Counted from the stretch's first letter, positions 35,906 to 45,798 are shown. The stretch is DNA of 64,000 bases from Candidatus Aminicenantota bacterium (GCA_020344415.1 CP070825.1:2688325-2752324), one strand, 5' to 3'. The notes: generated from the sequence alone by a model not told the origin. Numbers and translations: made by a program.

Positions 35906-38635
35906 CTATTTATAATACCAGTGATCTTTGAGAATCGAAGCATATTTGATGTATTTCTGAGCGCCTACTATAAGAACAAATTTATATTCACCTGCTAACG
36001 CAGGACCAGAGGCATAGTTCGGATCCATTCGTCTGCGAAATCCAGCTCTAGCAGCCCTCTGCATCTGTTCTCGAATTCGTATCTTCTCTTCTGCTGTCCG
36101 TTCTCTGCGCACCATCATATTCCATAGCACTTTATTTATCCCAGCATCACCGCTCCCCTCTATCTCATTGATTAGCATATTGCCCTTGTAAACCGCTACT
36201 TTCACCTTTTCCTCTGCTTTGTTTCTCAAGTAGTAATAAATCATAATGCCGTTGGGCTCGCTCTCCCCGTTAAAATTGGACGAGCCGCTTACATTTAATT
36301 GATTGCTTACCCACTTGATTTTAGATTCTATATCGAAAAGATGGACATCCTTGGAAAGAACATCTTGCGTCAATTCCTGTAAAGGCGAAATATCTGCGAT
36401 AAAAAATCCGCGTCCGTGTGTGGCTACGACAAGGTCATTTTCCCTGGGATGGATGACCATGTCGTGGACAGGCTGTGTAGGCATATTGGTCTTCATCTTT
36501 GTCCAGTTTTTGCCCCCATCTATAGAGACATGCACTGCAAATTCAGTCCCCACAAAGAGAAGATTCGGGTTTTTTTGGTCCTCTCTGATGACATTTATAG
36601 GCTCATCGGACAAGTTGCTGGCTATGGATGTCCAAGTCTCACCATAATCTACGGTCTTGTATAGAAATGGACGGAAGTCATCCCTTCGGTATCCTGTATA
36701 AGAGACATATGCAGTTCCAGGATCATGATGAGAAGCAATTACCCTGCTTACCCAGTACGCAGGATTTCCTGCTATGCGGCCATTGAGCTTAGTCCAATTT
36801 TTCCCGCTGTCTTTTGAAACCCAAACGTTTCCATCATCCGTGCCTACCCAGAGTATGCCTTCCTCTAGAGGAGATTCATCGATAGTGGTAATCGTACAGT
36901 ATTGGATATTCCCATCTCCTCCCTTTCCTGTAGTAAGCTTTTTCGGATCATTAGTAGTCAGGTCAGGACTGATCTCCTCCCAATATTCACCCCTGTAGGG
37001 CGACTTTATCAGAATATTCGAACCATGATAGATGACATCGCTGTTGTGCGGCGAAATCAGTACCGGAGAATTCCAATTCCAGCGAAGATCACGTCTTTTG
37101 TTTCGGTAGGCAATGGATTTCCTTTCGCCGGTTTTAAGGTCCAACCTAGATAGAGGTCCGAACTGGGATTCATTATAGAGATAACGATTGTTACTCTGGT
37201 CAAATACGTTATACATGCCATCACCACCGCCTACTCGCATCCAATCTTCCAGTCGAATGGGTCCGCCTCCTCGCTTTGTGCTTGGTCCCATGAGCGAACC
37301 ATTATCCTGAGTACCGCCCGCCACATTATAGGGATAGGACATATCTACACCAACAGCATAAAACTGAGCCAGCGGTATAAAGTCAGGATGATACCAGTTT
37401 TTACCTCCATCATAGGTAATTCCCATCCCATGGTCATATCCTAAAAGTATATGAGTCGAATTCATGGGATCTATCCACAAGGCATGGTCGTCACCTCCGA
37501 ATCCTAAAGGACGGCTCTGCCATGTCTTTCCACCATCTCTTGTTCCCCACGAACGAGCGCTCAAAACATGAACAACCTTATCGTCGTTGGGATCGATTCT
37601 GATTTGACCATAATAATAAGCAGGAGAGCCGCCGATACTCCTCCCGTCCGGACTCACTTTCCTCCAAGTTTTTCCAGCATCATCAGAACGGTAAACTTCG
37701 CCGCCGACCATTCCGCGGCTCGATTTTCCTTCTCTTAACTCCTTGTATCTTTCCTCATCAGACATTCCTTTCTTGTTGGCATTCTCAATCGTCGCATACA
37801 GAATGTTCGTGTTTTTCCTGTAAATATCTATTCCGATTCTTCCCAGCATTCCTTCAGGAAGACCACCGCCTAACTTAGTCCATGATTGCCCAGCATCTGT
37901 TGTTTTATAGACCGCGCTTCCCGGTCCTCCAAGATTAAAGGTCCAAGGTTTTCGCTCTTTATCATAAGTTGCAGCGTAAAGGATATCTGGATCCTCTGGA
38001 TCCATGACGGCATCCACCACACCAATTTTTTTCCCTCGAACAACCACATCCAGCACTTTTTTCCAGTTCTTCCCTCCGTTAGTAGTCTTGTATAAACCAC
38101 GTTCCGGATTTTCCGAGTAAAGGTGCCCCAGTGCCGCAACGTAGACAATATCCGGATTTTCCGGGTGAATCACGATACGTCCTATATGGTGGGATTCTTT
38201 AAGCCCCATATTCCTCCAGGTCTTGCCCGCATCAGTTGATTTGTATATCCCGTCTCCCCAATAACAACTCCTAGAGTTATTCGCTTCTCCAGTTCCAACC
38301 CAGACAATATTCGGATCTGACGGAGCGACAGCTATGTCTCCAATAGAAAAAACTGTTTCATAGTCAAAAATCGGCTCAAAGGTTATCCCGTTATTTGTTG
38401 TTTTCCAAAGACCTCCTGAAGCCGTTGCCGCATAAAAAGTGTACGGCTGCTGAACAGGAACTGCAAAATCCACAAATCGTCCGCTCTGACGCGTTGGTCC
38501 GATAGAGCGGTAATTGATATTTTTCAGAAGTTTTTTGTCAATTCCCTGACCAAAAACACCTGTAGACATGACCACAGGTAAAAACAATAACATTATAACG
38601 GTCATAATTTTTAAATTGAGTCTGTAAGATTTCAT
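35906..38635 (-). CDS. Exported Asp-box (BNR/sortilin-like) beta-propeller protein, 909 aa
   Basis: A signal peptide (about 5-28) is followed by many Asp-box repeats, for example KSTDAGKTW, KTTNGGKNW, KTTDAGQSW, RSDDAGKTW, SKDSGKNW and SIDGGKNW, spread over about residues 40-760. These form large propellers like those in sortilin/VPS10 and sialidases. The C-terminal 120 residues contain a beta segment and an Arg-rich stretch. Family members in Acidobacteriota and Bacteroidota are exported and of unknown function; no sialidase catalytic residues are evident. Single gene. Confidence 0.85.
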   Translation of the reverse strand: MKSYRLNLKIMTVIMLLFLPVVMSTGVFGQGIDKKLLKNINYRSIGPTRQSGRFVDFAVPVQQPYTFYAATASGGLWKTTNNGITFEPIFDYETVFSIGDIAVAPSDPNIVWVGTGEANNSRSCYWGDGIYKSTDAGKTWRNMGLKESHHIGRIVIHPENPDIVYVAALGHLYSENPERGLYKTTNGGKNWKKVLDVVVRGKKIGVVDAVMDPEDPDILYAATYDKERKPWTFNLGGPGSAVYKTTDAGQSWTKLGGGLPEGMLGRIGIDIYRKNTNILYATIENANKKGMSDEERYKELREGKSSRGMVGGEVYRSDDAGKTWRKVSPDGRSIGGSPAYYYGQIRIDPNDDKVVHVLSARSWGTRDGGKTWQSRPLGFGGDDHALWIDPMNSTHILLGYDHGMGITYDGGKNWYHPDFIPLAQFYAVGVDMSYPYNVAGGTQDNGSLMGPSTKRGGGPIRLEDWMRVGGGDGMYNVFDQSNNRYLYNESQFGPLSRLDLKTGERKSIAYRNKRRDLRWNWNSPVLISPHNSDVIYHGSNILIKSPYRGEYWEEISPDLTTNDPKKLTTGKGGDGNIQYCTITTIDESPLEEGILWVGTDDGNVWVSKDSGKNWTKLNGRIAGNPAYWVSRVIASHHDPGTAYVSYTGYRRDDFRPFLYKTVDYGETWTSIASNLSDEPINVIREDQKNPNLLFVGTEFAVHVSIDGGKNWTKMKTNMPTQPVHDMVIHPRENDLVVATHGRGFFIADISPLQELTQDVLSKDVHLFDIESKIKWVSNQLNVSGSSNFNGESEPNGIMIYYYLRNKAEEKVKVAVYKGNMLINEIEGSGDAGINKVLWNMMVRRERTAEEKIRIREQMQRAARAGFRRRMDPNYASGPALAGEYKFVLIVGAQKYIKYASILKDHWYYK

Positions 38636-38785
38636 AGACTTTCTCCTTTTATATGATTAACTGTTTTTTTAGCTATAGAATAAGAATTGAAACGCACAAA
38701 ATATGCTGAGCATTCAAGCTTTAAATATTATGGGTGATTTAAGGTATGTTGTTATCATAGAATTAAATTAAGGTCAATACAATGG

Positions 38786-38929
38786 GGTCAGGCTTGAATA
38801 ACTTGAATAATTACATGCAGTGAATCTGGCCTCACCATCATGGAGAGAGATTTATCTGCCCTAGATTATATGGATTTCCCCAGGATAAAGCCTGATCCGA
38901 AAAGATATTCAAGTTATTCAAGCCTGACC
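38786..38929. mobile_element. 144-bp MITE-like element with perfect 24-bp terminal inverted repeats
   Basis: Arms at 38786-38809 and 38906-38929 are exact reverse complements over 24 bp, beginning GGTCAGGCTTGAATAACTTG. The GGGGTCAGGCTTGAATAA style end resembles sequences flanking REP-associated (RAYT) transposase genes. The 96-bp interior has no coding capacity, so it would be a non-autonomous copy. The right arm overlaps the 3-prime end of the gene at 38914-39609. Confidence 0.7.
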
Positions 38930-39609
38930 TCGATGATTCTCTCTTCAGCCCGCCGCTTTATGCCGCGAAGCATCCGGGCTTCCATGATACGATGGCCGAA
39001 CCCAGCGACGCTAAGCAAAAGTGGCCGAGGTATTTTCGCCAACACGCCGTAGATGCGTTCAATAAGAACGAGACTGTCGGGTGAAGCGTCGTTCTCTGTT
39101 CTCTCAAGCCAATGGGGTGAAATCCGCGCACGCACAATCAGTCGAGTATACCCCTGATCCAGCGGCTTTAAAAGGAAATCCCAACTCACAAGATTGCCAC
39201 CGTCCTTCTTTGGAACGGTCAGAACCAGATTCCATGGCTGCTCGACTACAGCTGCGATGAAAGCGTCTGTCGCACCTGGGATCGCTGGAAAGACATCCCC
39301 GCAGGCTACCTTCTGATACTGCAGCAAAATCGAAATAGCGCTTGGGTTACCGCCGTTATCGATAAAGTCATAGCTGTACCATCCTCCGCGGCCGGCGCCC
39401 ATCTGCGCCAGCCATGGCCAGACACGCTCTGGCGGAGCCTTGATTTTGATGGCATGAGTGATAGCAGCCATCGGGCGCGGGATGATCGAATCCCCGGGCA
39501 TTTCTCGCCCTCTCTCGTCATGCAATGCGAGGCATGTAGTGAGTTTCAACTCGTATTCTCCAGCGCGATTTAAAGAATCGTTATTTGAATTATCCTGAAT
39601 TGACGACAC
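38914..39609 (-). CDS. SRPBCC-family protein, 231 aa
   Basis: The MAAITHAIKIKAPPERVWPWLAQMGAGRGGWYSYD segment is typical of START/Bet v1-like SRPBCC proteins, a ligand-binding helix-grip fold. This is followed by beta strands (LVSWDFLLKPLDQGYTRLIVRARI) and a C-terminal helix near GFGHRIMEARML. The first 45 residues are less conserved. The last five codons and the stop lie inside the terminal repeat of the MITE-like element at 38786-38929, so the C-terminal tail is probably element-derived. Function unknown. Confidence 0.75.
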   Translation of the reverse strand: MSSIQDNSNNDSLNRAGEYELKLTTCLALHDERGREMPGDSIIPRPMAAITHAIKIKAPPERVWPWLAQMGAGRGGWYSYDFIDNGGNPSAISILLQYQKVACGDVFPAIPGATDAFIAAVVEQPWNLVLTVPKKDGGNLVSWDFLLKPLDQGYTRLIVRARISPHWLERTENDASPDSLVLIERIYGVLAKIPRPLLLSVAGFGHRIMEARMLRGIKRRAEERIIEVRLE

Positions 39610-39667
39610 AAGTCAACTTAAGTTTTATTTACTCCAAATAATGTTCAATAGAAAATTGTTGCTTTTA

Positions 39668-40948
39668 TTAGGGCGAGGTCTGCACAGTATATCTCCTGTA
39701 TTTCTCTCTAAAACGCGAGGGAGTCATCTTTTCGACTCTTTTAAAAGTTTTTGTGAAGTGACTCTGATCAAAAAAACCGGCTTCAATGGCTGAGTCAGCA
39801 AGACTAACATCTGTATTCAGCAAGAGATATTTCCCATAATCTATTCTCAACTTTCTTATGTATTGGGAAAGAGATAATCCAGTCTCCTCTCTAAAGAGGT
39901 GCAAAGCCCTGCTTACACTTAAACCACCTATTCTTGCCACCTCTTTTGCAGTTATCCTCTTTGTGAAATTTTGATTCACATATTCACACATTTTATCGAT
40001 TTTTATCTTCTTCTTTTTCTCTTTTATTAAAGACACCTTGCTAATAAAATTCTCTAATATTTCAGTTAATTTATATAACAACTCTTCAATATCTGTTACT
40101 TTATTCAATTCAGTAAGATAAGAATAATTCAGACCCATTAATTCTTTGGCTTCTACCCCTGTTTCAATAGCGGCACGGGAAATGATCACGACTAGTTCTA
40201 TAATTCGCACTTTTAATACTTCAAAATTCATTCCGCTTTCAAAAAATATTGTGCCTAGGAATTCATTGAGAATCTCTCTTGCCCCAGTTTTGTCTCCGAG
40301 TTTAACTTTTTGAATGATTTCGTCCTGCTCATCAAATATCTTCCTTCCCACATCTTGAGTATTCTTTTTGAGTTCTTCAAGGAAGTTTGCAATTTTATAT
40401 TGTTGAACATATTTTTCGTTTACTTCCTTCAGGAAAGTTATATCGTTTATACGATAATTCCTTGTTAATATAAACAGATATGAAACATGCTCTCTTACTT
40501 CTTCGAGTGAAAAAGTTCTTAGTTTAAGTCTGTTCATACTGATATCTTTACCAGGATCACAATATTTTCTTAAATTCCCGTAGATCTCCTCTTTGATATC
40601 TGTCTTCATTTCAGGAAATATGGCAAATCCACTCAAAAAACCACCTATTAATTTTTTATTGAAAACTATGGGAACAGCGAACATGATTAATCCAGCAGGG
40701 CACGTGGTAATATAACCTTCACCCCAGCGGTACGCCTCCTTTATGGCCCTTATCATTGTAAATCTGCAATTTCTTATTAGAATCTTATTTTCGCCACCGA
40801 GCTGTTTCTTGCATAACTCACACAAACTTGCTTTGTATACAATGTCGCCTTTTAAATCAGCTAGGAATAGCGGTAGGTCTGTCCTTGAAATATATCTTTT
40901 TGAGAGCAAATCAAATTTCTTTTTGGGAATGATTTTCTCGATTTTCAT
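39668..40948 (-). CDS. AraC-family regulator with PocR sensory domain, 426 aa
   Basis: The N-terminal PocR domain (about residues 15-165) has the Cys-rich ASLCELCKKQL, ITTCPAGLIMFAVPIVFN and GGFLSGFAIFP motifs. A helical linker (about 190-310) precedes an AraC DNA-binding domain with two helix-turn-helices (about 320-420; ITAKEVARIGGLSVSRALHLF, SLADSAIEAGFFDQSHFTKTF). PocR domains sense small one-carbon or diol-type ligands, and AraC-PocR proteins often control corrinoid-dependent pathways. Transcribed divergently from the corrinoid protein gene, with 135 bp between them. Likely activator of the region that follows. Confidence 0.9.
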   Translation of the reverse strand: MKIEKIIPKKKFDLLSKRYISRTDLPLFLADLKGDIVYKASLCELCKKQLGGENKILIRNCRFTMIRAIKEAYRWGEGYITTCPAGLIMFAVPIVFNKKLIGGFLSGFAIFPEMKTDIKEEIYGNLRKYCDPGKDISMNRLKLRTFSLEEVREHVSYLFILTRNYRINDITFLKEVNEKYVQQYKIANFLEELKKNTQDVGRKIFDEQDEIIQKVKLGDKTGAREILNEFLGTIFFESGMNFEVLKVRIIELVVIISRAAIETGVEAKELMGLNYSYLTELNKVTDIEELLYKLTEILENFISKVSLIKEKKKKIKIDKMCEYVNQNFTKRITAKEVARIGGLSVSRALHLFREETGLSLSQYIRKLRIDYGKYLLLNTDVSLADSAIEAGFFDQSHFTKTFKRVEKMTPSRFREKYRRYTVQTSP

Positions 40949-41083
40949 TTCTAAAAAACTCCCTCATCGTCATAAAAATTAGCATGATTATACAATACAA
41001 TAATAAAAAACTCTAGATTTTATCTTATCTAAAATGTTAAATTATCTTCTCATCAATGGAATTTTTTTAGAAAAATATCATCA

Positions 41084-41719
41084 ATGAATATTTTAAAAGA
41101 TATTGCGATTAACGCCGAGAAGGGAGATTCGGCTACTATAAAAGAGCTAGTGAAAAAAGCTCTTTCACTGAATATCAGAGGAGAAGAAATTTTACAAGAA
41201 GGGTTGATAAAGGGTATGAATGCAATCGGGATTAAATTCAAGAAAAATGAGATATTCATACCAGAAGTTTTAATTGCGACAAGGGCTATGAAAGCTGGGA
41301 TGGAAATAATAAAACCGTATCTGACTCAAGATAGAGTAAAACCCCAGGAAAAAGTTGTTATGGGCACTGGAAAAGGCGATCTGCATGATATTGGCAAAAA
41401 AATAGTCTGCATGATTCTGGAAAGAGAAGGTTATGAAATTGTAGATCTAGGAATAGATGTGCCTAAAGAAAAATTTATAAGCGCCATCAAGAAAGAAAAT
41501 TCAAACATTATAGGGATGTCAGCACTTCTCACCACCACGATGATATATATGATTGAAGTGATAGAAGAAATTGAAAGGGCAAAACTAAAGCAAAACGTTA
41601 AGATAATCATCGGAGGCGGACCAATAACACAATCTTTTGCAGACGAAATAGGAGCGGATGGTTATGCCCCTGATGCGATATCTGCTGCTGAACTTGTAAA
41701 AGATATGATTAGAAAATAA
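41084..41719 (+). CDS. Corrinoid (B12-binding) methyl-carrier protein, MtbC/MtaC-like, 211 aa
   Basis: An N-terminal four-helix cap domain (about 1-85, NILKDIAINAEKGDSATIKE) is followed by the cobalamin-binding Rossmann domain. The cobalt-ligand motif GDLHDIGKKIV has its His at residue 101; SALLTTTMIYM and IIGGGPITQSFADEIGADGY follow. Length and order match methanogen and acetogen corrinoid proteins that accept methyl groups from MttB or MtaB-type enzymes. First gene of the one-carbon run after the PocR-AraC regulator. The natural partner is likely the MttB homologue at 59727 or the methyltransferase at 42748. Confidence 0.92.
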   Translation: MNILKDIAINAEKGDSATIKELVKKALSLNIRGEEILQEGLIKGMNAIGIKFKKNEIFIPEVLIATRAMKAGMEIIKPYLTQDRVKPQEKVVMGTGKGDLHDIGKKIVCMILEREGYEIVDLGIDVPKEKFISAIKKENSNIIGMSALLTTTMIYMIEVIEEIERAKLKQNVKIIIGGGPITQSFADEIGADGYAPDAISAAELVKDMIRK

Positions 41720-41817
41720 AGGCATTATATATTTTTTCTTTGAAGCTATAGAACATATCAAAGGTTAAAAAATGTGCTCTATGACACAAACAAATTTATG
41801 AGTGAATAAAAAACAAG

Positions 41818-42594
41818 ATGAAACTGGCAATCTCTGGTAAAGGCGGTACTGGAAAGACAACCTTGGCCGCCGTCCTGACCCATTATTTCAACAATGATGG
41901 ATATCGGGTATTAGCAGTAGATGCAGACCCAGATGCAAATCTAGCATCTGCGGTTGGAATCCCTGCAGAGCAGGCCGCCTCAATCATACCCATTTCCGGC
42001 GAGCGCCAATTGATAAAAGAGCGAACAGGAGCAGACGCCAGGCAATTTGGTCAGTTGTTTAAGCTAAATCCCACAGTCAATGACATAGCAGATAAATACG
42101 GCATAGATTTTCGCGGGATAAAACTGCTGGTCATGGGCGGTATACAAAAAGGAGGAACCGGATGTGCCTGTCCTGAAAATGTACTTCTCCGAAGCCTCTT
42201 ATCTGAAATTATTCTCAACAGAGACGAAGTTGTCATTGTGGATATGGAAGCCGGGATCGAGCACTTGGGAAGAGGCACAGCTCAATCGATCGACAAAATG
42301 CTCGTAGTGGTTGAACCAGGCTCCAGAAGCATCTTTACGGCAAAATCGATCATGAAGCTGGCTAAAGAAATAGGAATTGATTCGTTTGGAATTATAGGGA
42401 ATAAAATTCAGGATGAAAAACAAAAACAGTGGATTCGTGATCAATTTCTCTCAACCCAAACCCTTGGAACGATTCCCTATCATGAAATCATCCGGGATGC
42501 AGATATAAAGCAACAGCCATTGATTGAAATCTTAGATGAGGGTCTAAAAAGAGAATTTAATAGAATCTATGAAGCGTTGAAGTCTGAAAGTTGA
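41818..42594 (+). CDS. cooC: CooC-type nickel-insertion ATPase, 258 aa
   Basis: MinD/ParA-fold NTPase starting at the P-loop MKLAISGKGGTGKTTLAAVL, with DADPDANLASAVGI and later GCACPENVLLRSLL (the Cys-x-Cys that can bind nickel or zinc in CooC dimers) and IVDMEAGIEHLGRGT. Members mature carbon monoxide dehydrogenase by ATP-dependent nickel insertion. It lies 98 bp after the corrinoid protein and upstream of cooS, with a second copy at 48030. Confidence 0.9.
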   Translation: MKLAISGKGGTGKTTLAAVLTHYFNNDGYRVLAVDADPDANLASAVGIPAEQAASIIPISGERQLIKERTGADARQFGQLFKLNPTVNDIADKYGIDFRGIKLLVMGGIQKGGTGCACPENVLLRSLLSEIILNRDEVVIVDMEAGIEHLGRGTAQSIDKMLVVVEPGSRSIFTAKSIMKLAKEIGIDSFGIIGNKIQDEKQKQWIRDQFLSTQTLGTIPYHEIIRDADIKQQPLIEILDEGLKREFNRIYEALKSES

Positions 42595-42747
42595 ATAAAG
42601 TAATTAAATCTGATTTTCATAATATTCTTGCTCCGAAATATTGAATATTAGCATAATTGTACAAAGGATTAGCTAAAAAATACTATATGGATTTCGGATA
42701 TTTGGTTAATATAAATAAGAAAATAAATTTATTCGTGGAGGTTTATC

Positions 42748-43788
42748 ATGCCATTTCAGCCAAAATGCATGGCCACTGCCATAGGTAGCCTTCCTCACGA
42801 AGATCCGTCAACAGCCTGTGAGGTCATTCTTAATAATATTCCTGAAATGCCCATTTGGCCTCAATTACCAAATACGAATTTCAGAGAAACCATGGAAATT
42901 CAATACAGCGAAGGACTGCCTGGTGTTGTATTGGATGAGGAAAAACAACGTATGTATTTTGACACGAGCGGAGAAATAACTAGCGATTTTGAGAAGTTTT
43001 ATGAAAACTATGTTGCAGAAAATCTAGATTATTTCAAAATATCTCCAGAATTCAGCCGTGGTATTTACGAGATAGAAAGGAAATTACAAGAAAAGGATCT
43101 CTCCTCCCTTAAATACTTTAAAAACCAGGTTACTGGCCCTATGACCGTTGGGCTGGGAAGAGTAGATGAAAATAAGAGGGCAATTTACTATAATGAGATG
43201 TTTCGAGACGTAATCGTTAAAGGCACTGAAATGAAAGCACGATGGTTATTGCGTAAATTCAATTTTTTGGGATGTGATCAAATCTGTTTTATTGACGAGC
43301 CAATTCTTTCGGCTTTCGGCTCTTCAACCTATGTGAGCATTCAACGACCAGAAGTCGTAAAATATTTGAATGAAGTCATCGAGGCTATACACAAAGAAGG
43401 CGCTCTTACGGGTATTCATTGCTGTGGAAATACTGAATGGACAATCTTGGTTGATGCCAGTGTCGACATTATCAGCTTCGATGCCTTTGAATTTGGCGAA
43501 ACCATTGGATATTACCCTGAGAAAATAAAAGACTTTTTAGAAAAAGGCGGTGTTTTAGCCTGGGGAATAGTCCCCACCTCTGAAAAAATTAAAGAGGAAA
43601 CTCCAGAATCTTTGATAAAAAAACTAGAAACTGTCGTAGATAATCTGGCTAGTAAGGGTGTGGGCAGAGACTTAATCTGGGAAAACTGCCTACTCACACC
43701 GAGCTGCGGTACAGGGTCGCTTTCTGTGGAGATTGCAGAAAATGTCTTTGACAATCTGTCTGAAGTCAATAAATTGCTCAAGCATTAA
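42748..43788 (+). CDS. UROD/MetE-like zinc methyltransferase, 346 aa
   Basis: TIM-barrel protein of the methionine synthase II/UROD superfamily: N-terminal AIGSLPHEDPSTAC, central FIDEPILSAFGSS, and His224-x-Cys226 (IHCCGNTEW) with Cys320 (TPSCGTGSLS), which together form the H-x-C...C zinc site that activates thiols in MetE and MtaA-like enzymes. It is half the length of MetE, as are corrinoid-linked versions. A GGAGG site precedes the ATG. Set between cooC and cooS, it probably moves a methyl group between the corrinoid protein and a thiol or corrinoid acceptor; the direct substrate is not known. Confidence 0.78.
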   Translation: MPFQPKCMATAIGSLPHEDPSTACEVILNNIPEMPIWPQLPNTNFRETMEIQYSEGLPGVVLDEEKQRMYFDTSGEITSDFEKFYENYVAENLDYFKISPEFSRGIYEIERKLQEKDLSSLKYFKNQVTGPMTVGLGRVDENKRAIYYNEMFRDVIVKGTEMKARWLLRKFNFLGCDQICFIDEPILSAFGSSTYVSIQRPEVVKYLNEVIEAIHKEGALTGIHCCGNTEWTILVDASVDIISFDAFEFGETIGYYPEKIKDFLEKGGVLAWGIVPTSEKIKEETPESLIKKLETVVDNLASKGVGRDLIWENCLLTPSCGTGSLSVEIAENVFDNLSEVNKLLKH

Positions 43789-43851
43789 AACCAGGAAAAC
43801 TGACAAATTCATTGAGACCCGGAGCTCTTATCTAAGGAAGTTTTGGATAAA

Positions 43852-45798
43852 ATGAAAAATACAAAAATCACAAAAAAAAGCATAGATAGCGCGGTAAATC
43901 AAGCACTAGAAAAAACCGCCGAAAAAGGTCTTGAAACGGTCTGGGAGCGCTCCGAGCTTCAGAAACCTCGCTGTGGTTTTGGTGAACAAGGACTCTGCTG
44001 CCATATCTGCTATATGGGACCCTGCCGAATCAACCCTAAGGGCAAAAAGCCTCAACAAGGGGTCTGTGGAGCAACAGCCGAATTAATTGTTGCGCGCAAC
44101 TTTGCTCGTATGATTGCGGCAGGAGCGGCTGCCCACTCCGACCATGGACGGGCGGTAGCCAAAACTCTTCTTTTAGCCGCCGAATCACCTGATTCTGGTT
44201 ATTCCATCAAGGATGAAAATAAACTTAGAAAAATAGCCAAAATCCTGGAAGTTGAAGTTAAAGATAGAACAAATGAAGAGATAGCCAAGAAAGTTGCAGA
44301 AAAAGCTTTGGAAAATTTTGGCAAGCAAGAAGGAGAAATCGCCTTTATCAAGAATGCCCCTGAAACTCGGCAAGGAGTCTGGCATGAACTAAACATTGTC
44401 CCCAGAGGTGTAGACCGGGAAATTGTTGAAATGATGCACCGCACCAGCATAGGAGTTGATCAAGATCATCGAAACATTATGCTGCATGGGGCAAGAACCG
44501 CATTAGCTGATGGCTGGGGCGGCTCTATGATCGCGACTGAATTGCAAGATATACTTTTTGGAACCCCATCCCCACTTCGGGGGCAGGTGAATCTTGGCGT
44601 TCTATCGGAAAAAGATGTCAATATTGTCGTACATGGCCATGAACCAGTGCTTTCGGAAATGCTAGTCCATGCTGCCCAGGAAAAAGACTTAATCAATCTC
44701 GCTAAATCAAAAGGTGCCAAAGGAATAAACCTGGCCGGTATCTGCTGTACAGCCAACGAAATTCTCATCAGACACGGTCTGCCGATCGCAGGGAATATAC
44801 TTCAACAGGAACTGGCCATTAGTACCGGTGCTGTCGAAGCCATGATCGTCGATGTGCAGTGTATCATGCCTTCGCTTCCAGAAATAGCCAAATGTTACCA
44901 TACAGAACTCATCACAACATCATCCAAGGGAAAAATTGAAGATACCAAGTATTTCGAGCTTTCAGAAAAAAATGCTCTTAAAACCGCAAAGAAAATTGTC
45001 AAGGAAGCGATTATGAATTTTCCCAACAGGGAAAAAGTCAATATCCCCAAAGAAAAAATGGACCTCATTGCTGGATTCAGCCATGAAGCCATCAATTACA
45101 TGCTGGGAGGAACATTTCGAACCTCCTACGTTCCACTCAACGATAATGTCGTCAACGGCAGAATTAAAGGTGTTGCCGGTGTAGTGGGCTGCTGTAACCC
45201 CAAGGTCATTCATGACCAATGCCATGTGAGTTTAGTAGAAGAACTCATAGCAAACAACATCCTGGTTGTCCAGACAGGATGCTCCGCCATTGCCTGTGCC
45301 AAAGCCGGATTTCTCACACCCGAATCTGCTGTGAAGTATGCTGGCAAGGGTTTATCTGAAGTCTGCAAAGCAGTAGGCATGCCTCCAGTGCTTCATTCTG
45401 GCTCGTGTGTCGATAACAGCCGCATTCTCATCGCGCTTTCAGAAATGGTTAAAGTCGGAGGTTTGGGCAACGATATCAGCGAGCTCCCTGTTGCTGGAGC
45501 TGCGCCCGAATGGATGAGCGAGAAAGCTATCTCCATTGGCCAGTACTTTGTCGCTTCTGGAGTATTTACTGTTTTTGGTGTGGGGCTTCCGGTAGGAGGA
45601 AGCGAAATATTCAGCAAGCATATTTTCAAAGAATTTGAAAACATCTTTGGCGGCATGTGGGCTACTGAGCCTGACCCTGGAAAAATGGCAGCATTGATCA
45701 TTGATCACATAAATAAAAAAAGAGAAAAACTAGGCATCAGCAAAGCCAAAGAACGCATCCTATATGATATGCAAATGAGAAGAGAATTAGAGGTCTAA
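43852..45798 (+). CDS. cooS: Carbon monoxide dehydrogenase catalytic subunit (CooS/AcsA), 648 aa
   Basis: Hybrid-cluster fold CODH. The N-terminal Cys group RCGFGEQGLCCHICYMGPCR plus GVCG provides the B and D clusters. The C-cluster environment is visible in GICCTANEIL, VDVQCIMPS, GVVGCCNPKVIHDQC, GCSAIACAKAGF and HSGSCVDNSRI. Reaction: CO + H2O to CO2 with electrons to ferredoxin, or the reverse to feed acetyl-CoA synthase. The ATG at 43852 is chosen; a TTG at 43843 in the same frame is the alternative. It is 12 bp upstream of acsB in the CODH/ACS operon. Confidence 0.95.
   Translation: MKNTKITKKSIDSAVNQALEKTAEKGLETVWERSELQKPRCGFGEQGLCCHICYMGPCRINPKGKKPQQGVCGATAELIVARNFARMIAAGAAAHSDHGRAVAKTLLLAAESPDSGYSIKDENKLRKIAKILEVEVKDRTNEEIAKKVAEKALENFGKQEGEIAFIKNAPETRQGVWHELNIVPRGVDREIVEMMHRTSIGVDQDHRNIMLHGARTALADGWGGSMIATELQDILFGTPSPLRGQVNLGVLSEKDVNIVVHGHEPVLSEMLVHAAQEKDLINLAKSKGAKGINLAGICCTANEILIRHGLPIAGNILQQELAISTGAVEAMIVDVQCIMPSLPEIAKCYHTELITTSSKGKIEDTKYFELSEKNALKTAKKIVKEAIMNFPNREKVNIPKEKMDLIAGFSHEAINYMLGGTFRTSYVPLNDNVVNGRIKGVAGVVGCCNPKVIHDQCHVSLVEELIANNILVVQTGCSAIACAKAGFLTPESAVKYAGKGLSEVCKAVGMPPVLHSGSCVDNSRILIALSEMVKVGGLGNDISELPVAGAAPEWMSEKAISIGQYFVASGVFTVFGVGLPVGGSEIFSKHIFKEFENIFGGMWATEPDPGKMAALIIDHINKKREKLGISKAKERILYDMQMRRELEV

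Noticed and set aside
40949..42747. Cobalamin riboswitch upstream of corrinoid genes
   Set aside because: No B12-box-like conserved sequence or typical fold was seen in the intergenic regions before 41084, 41818 or 42748.
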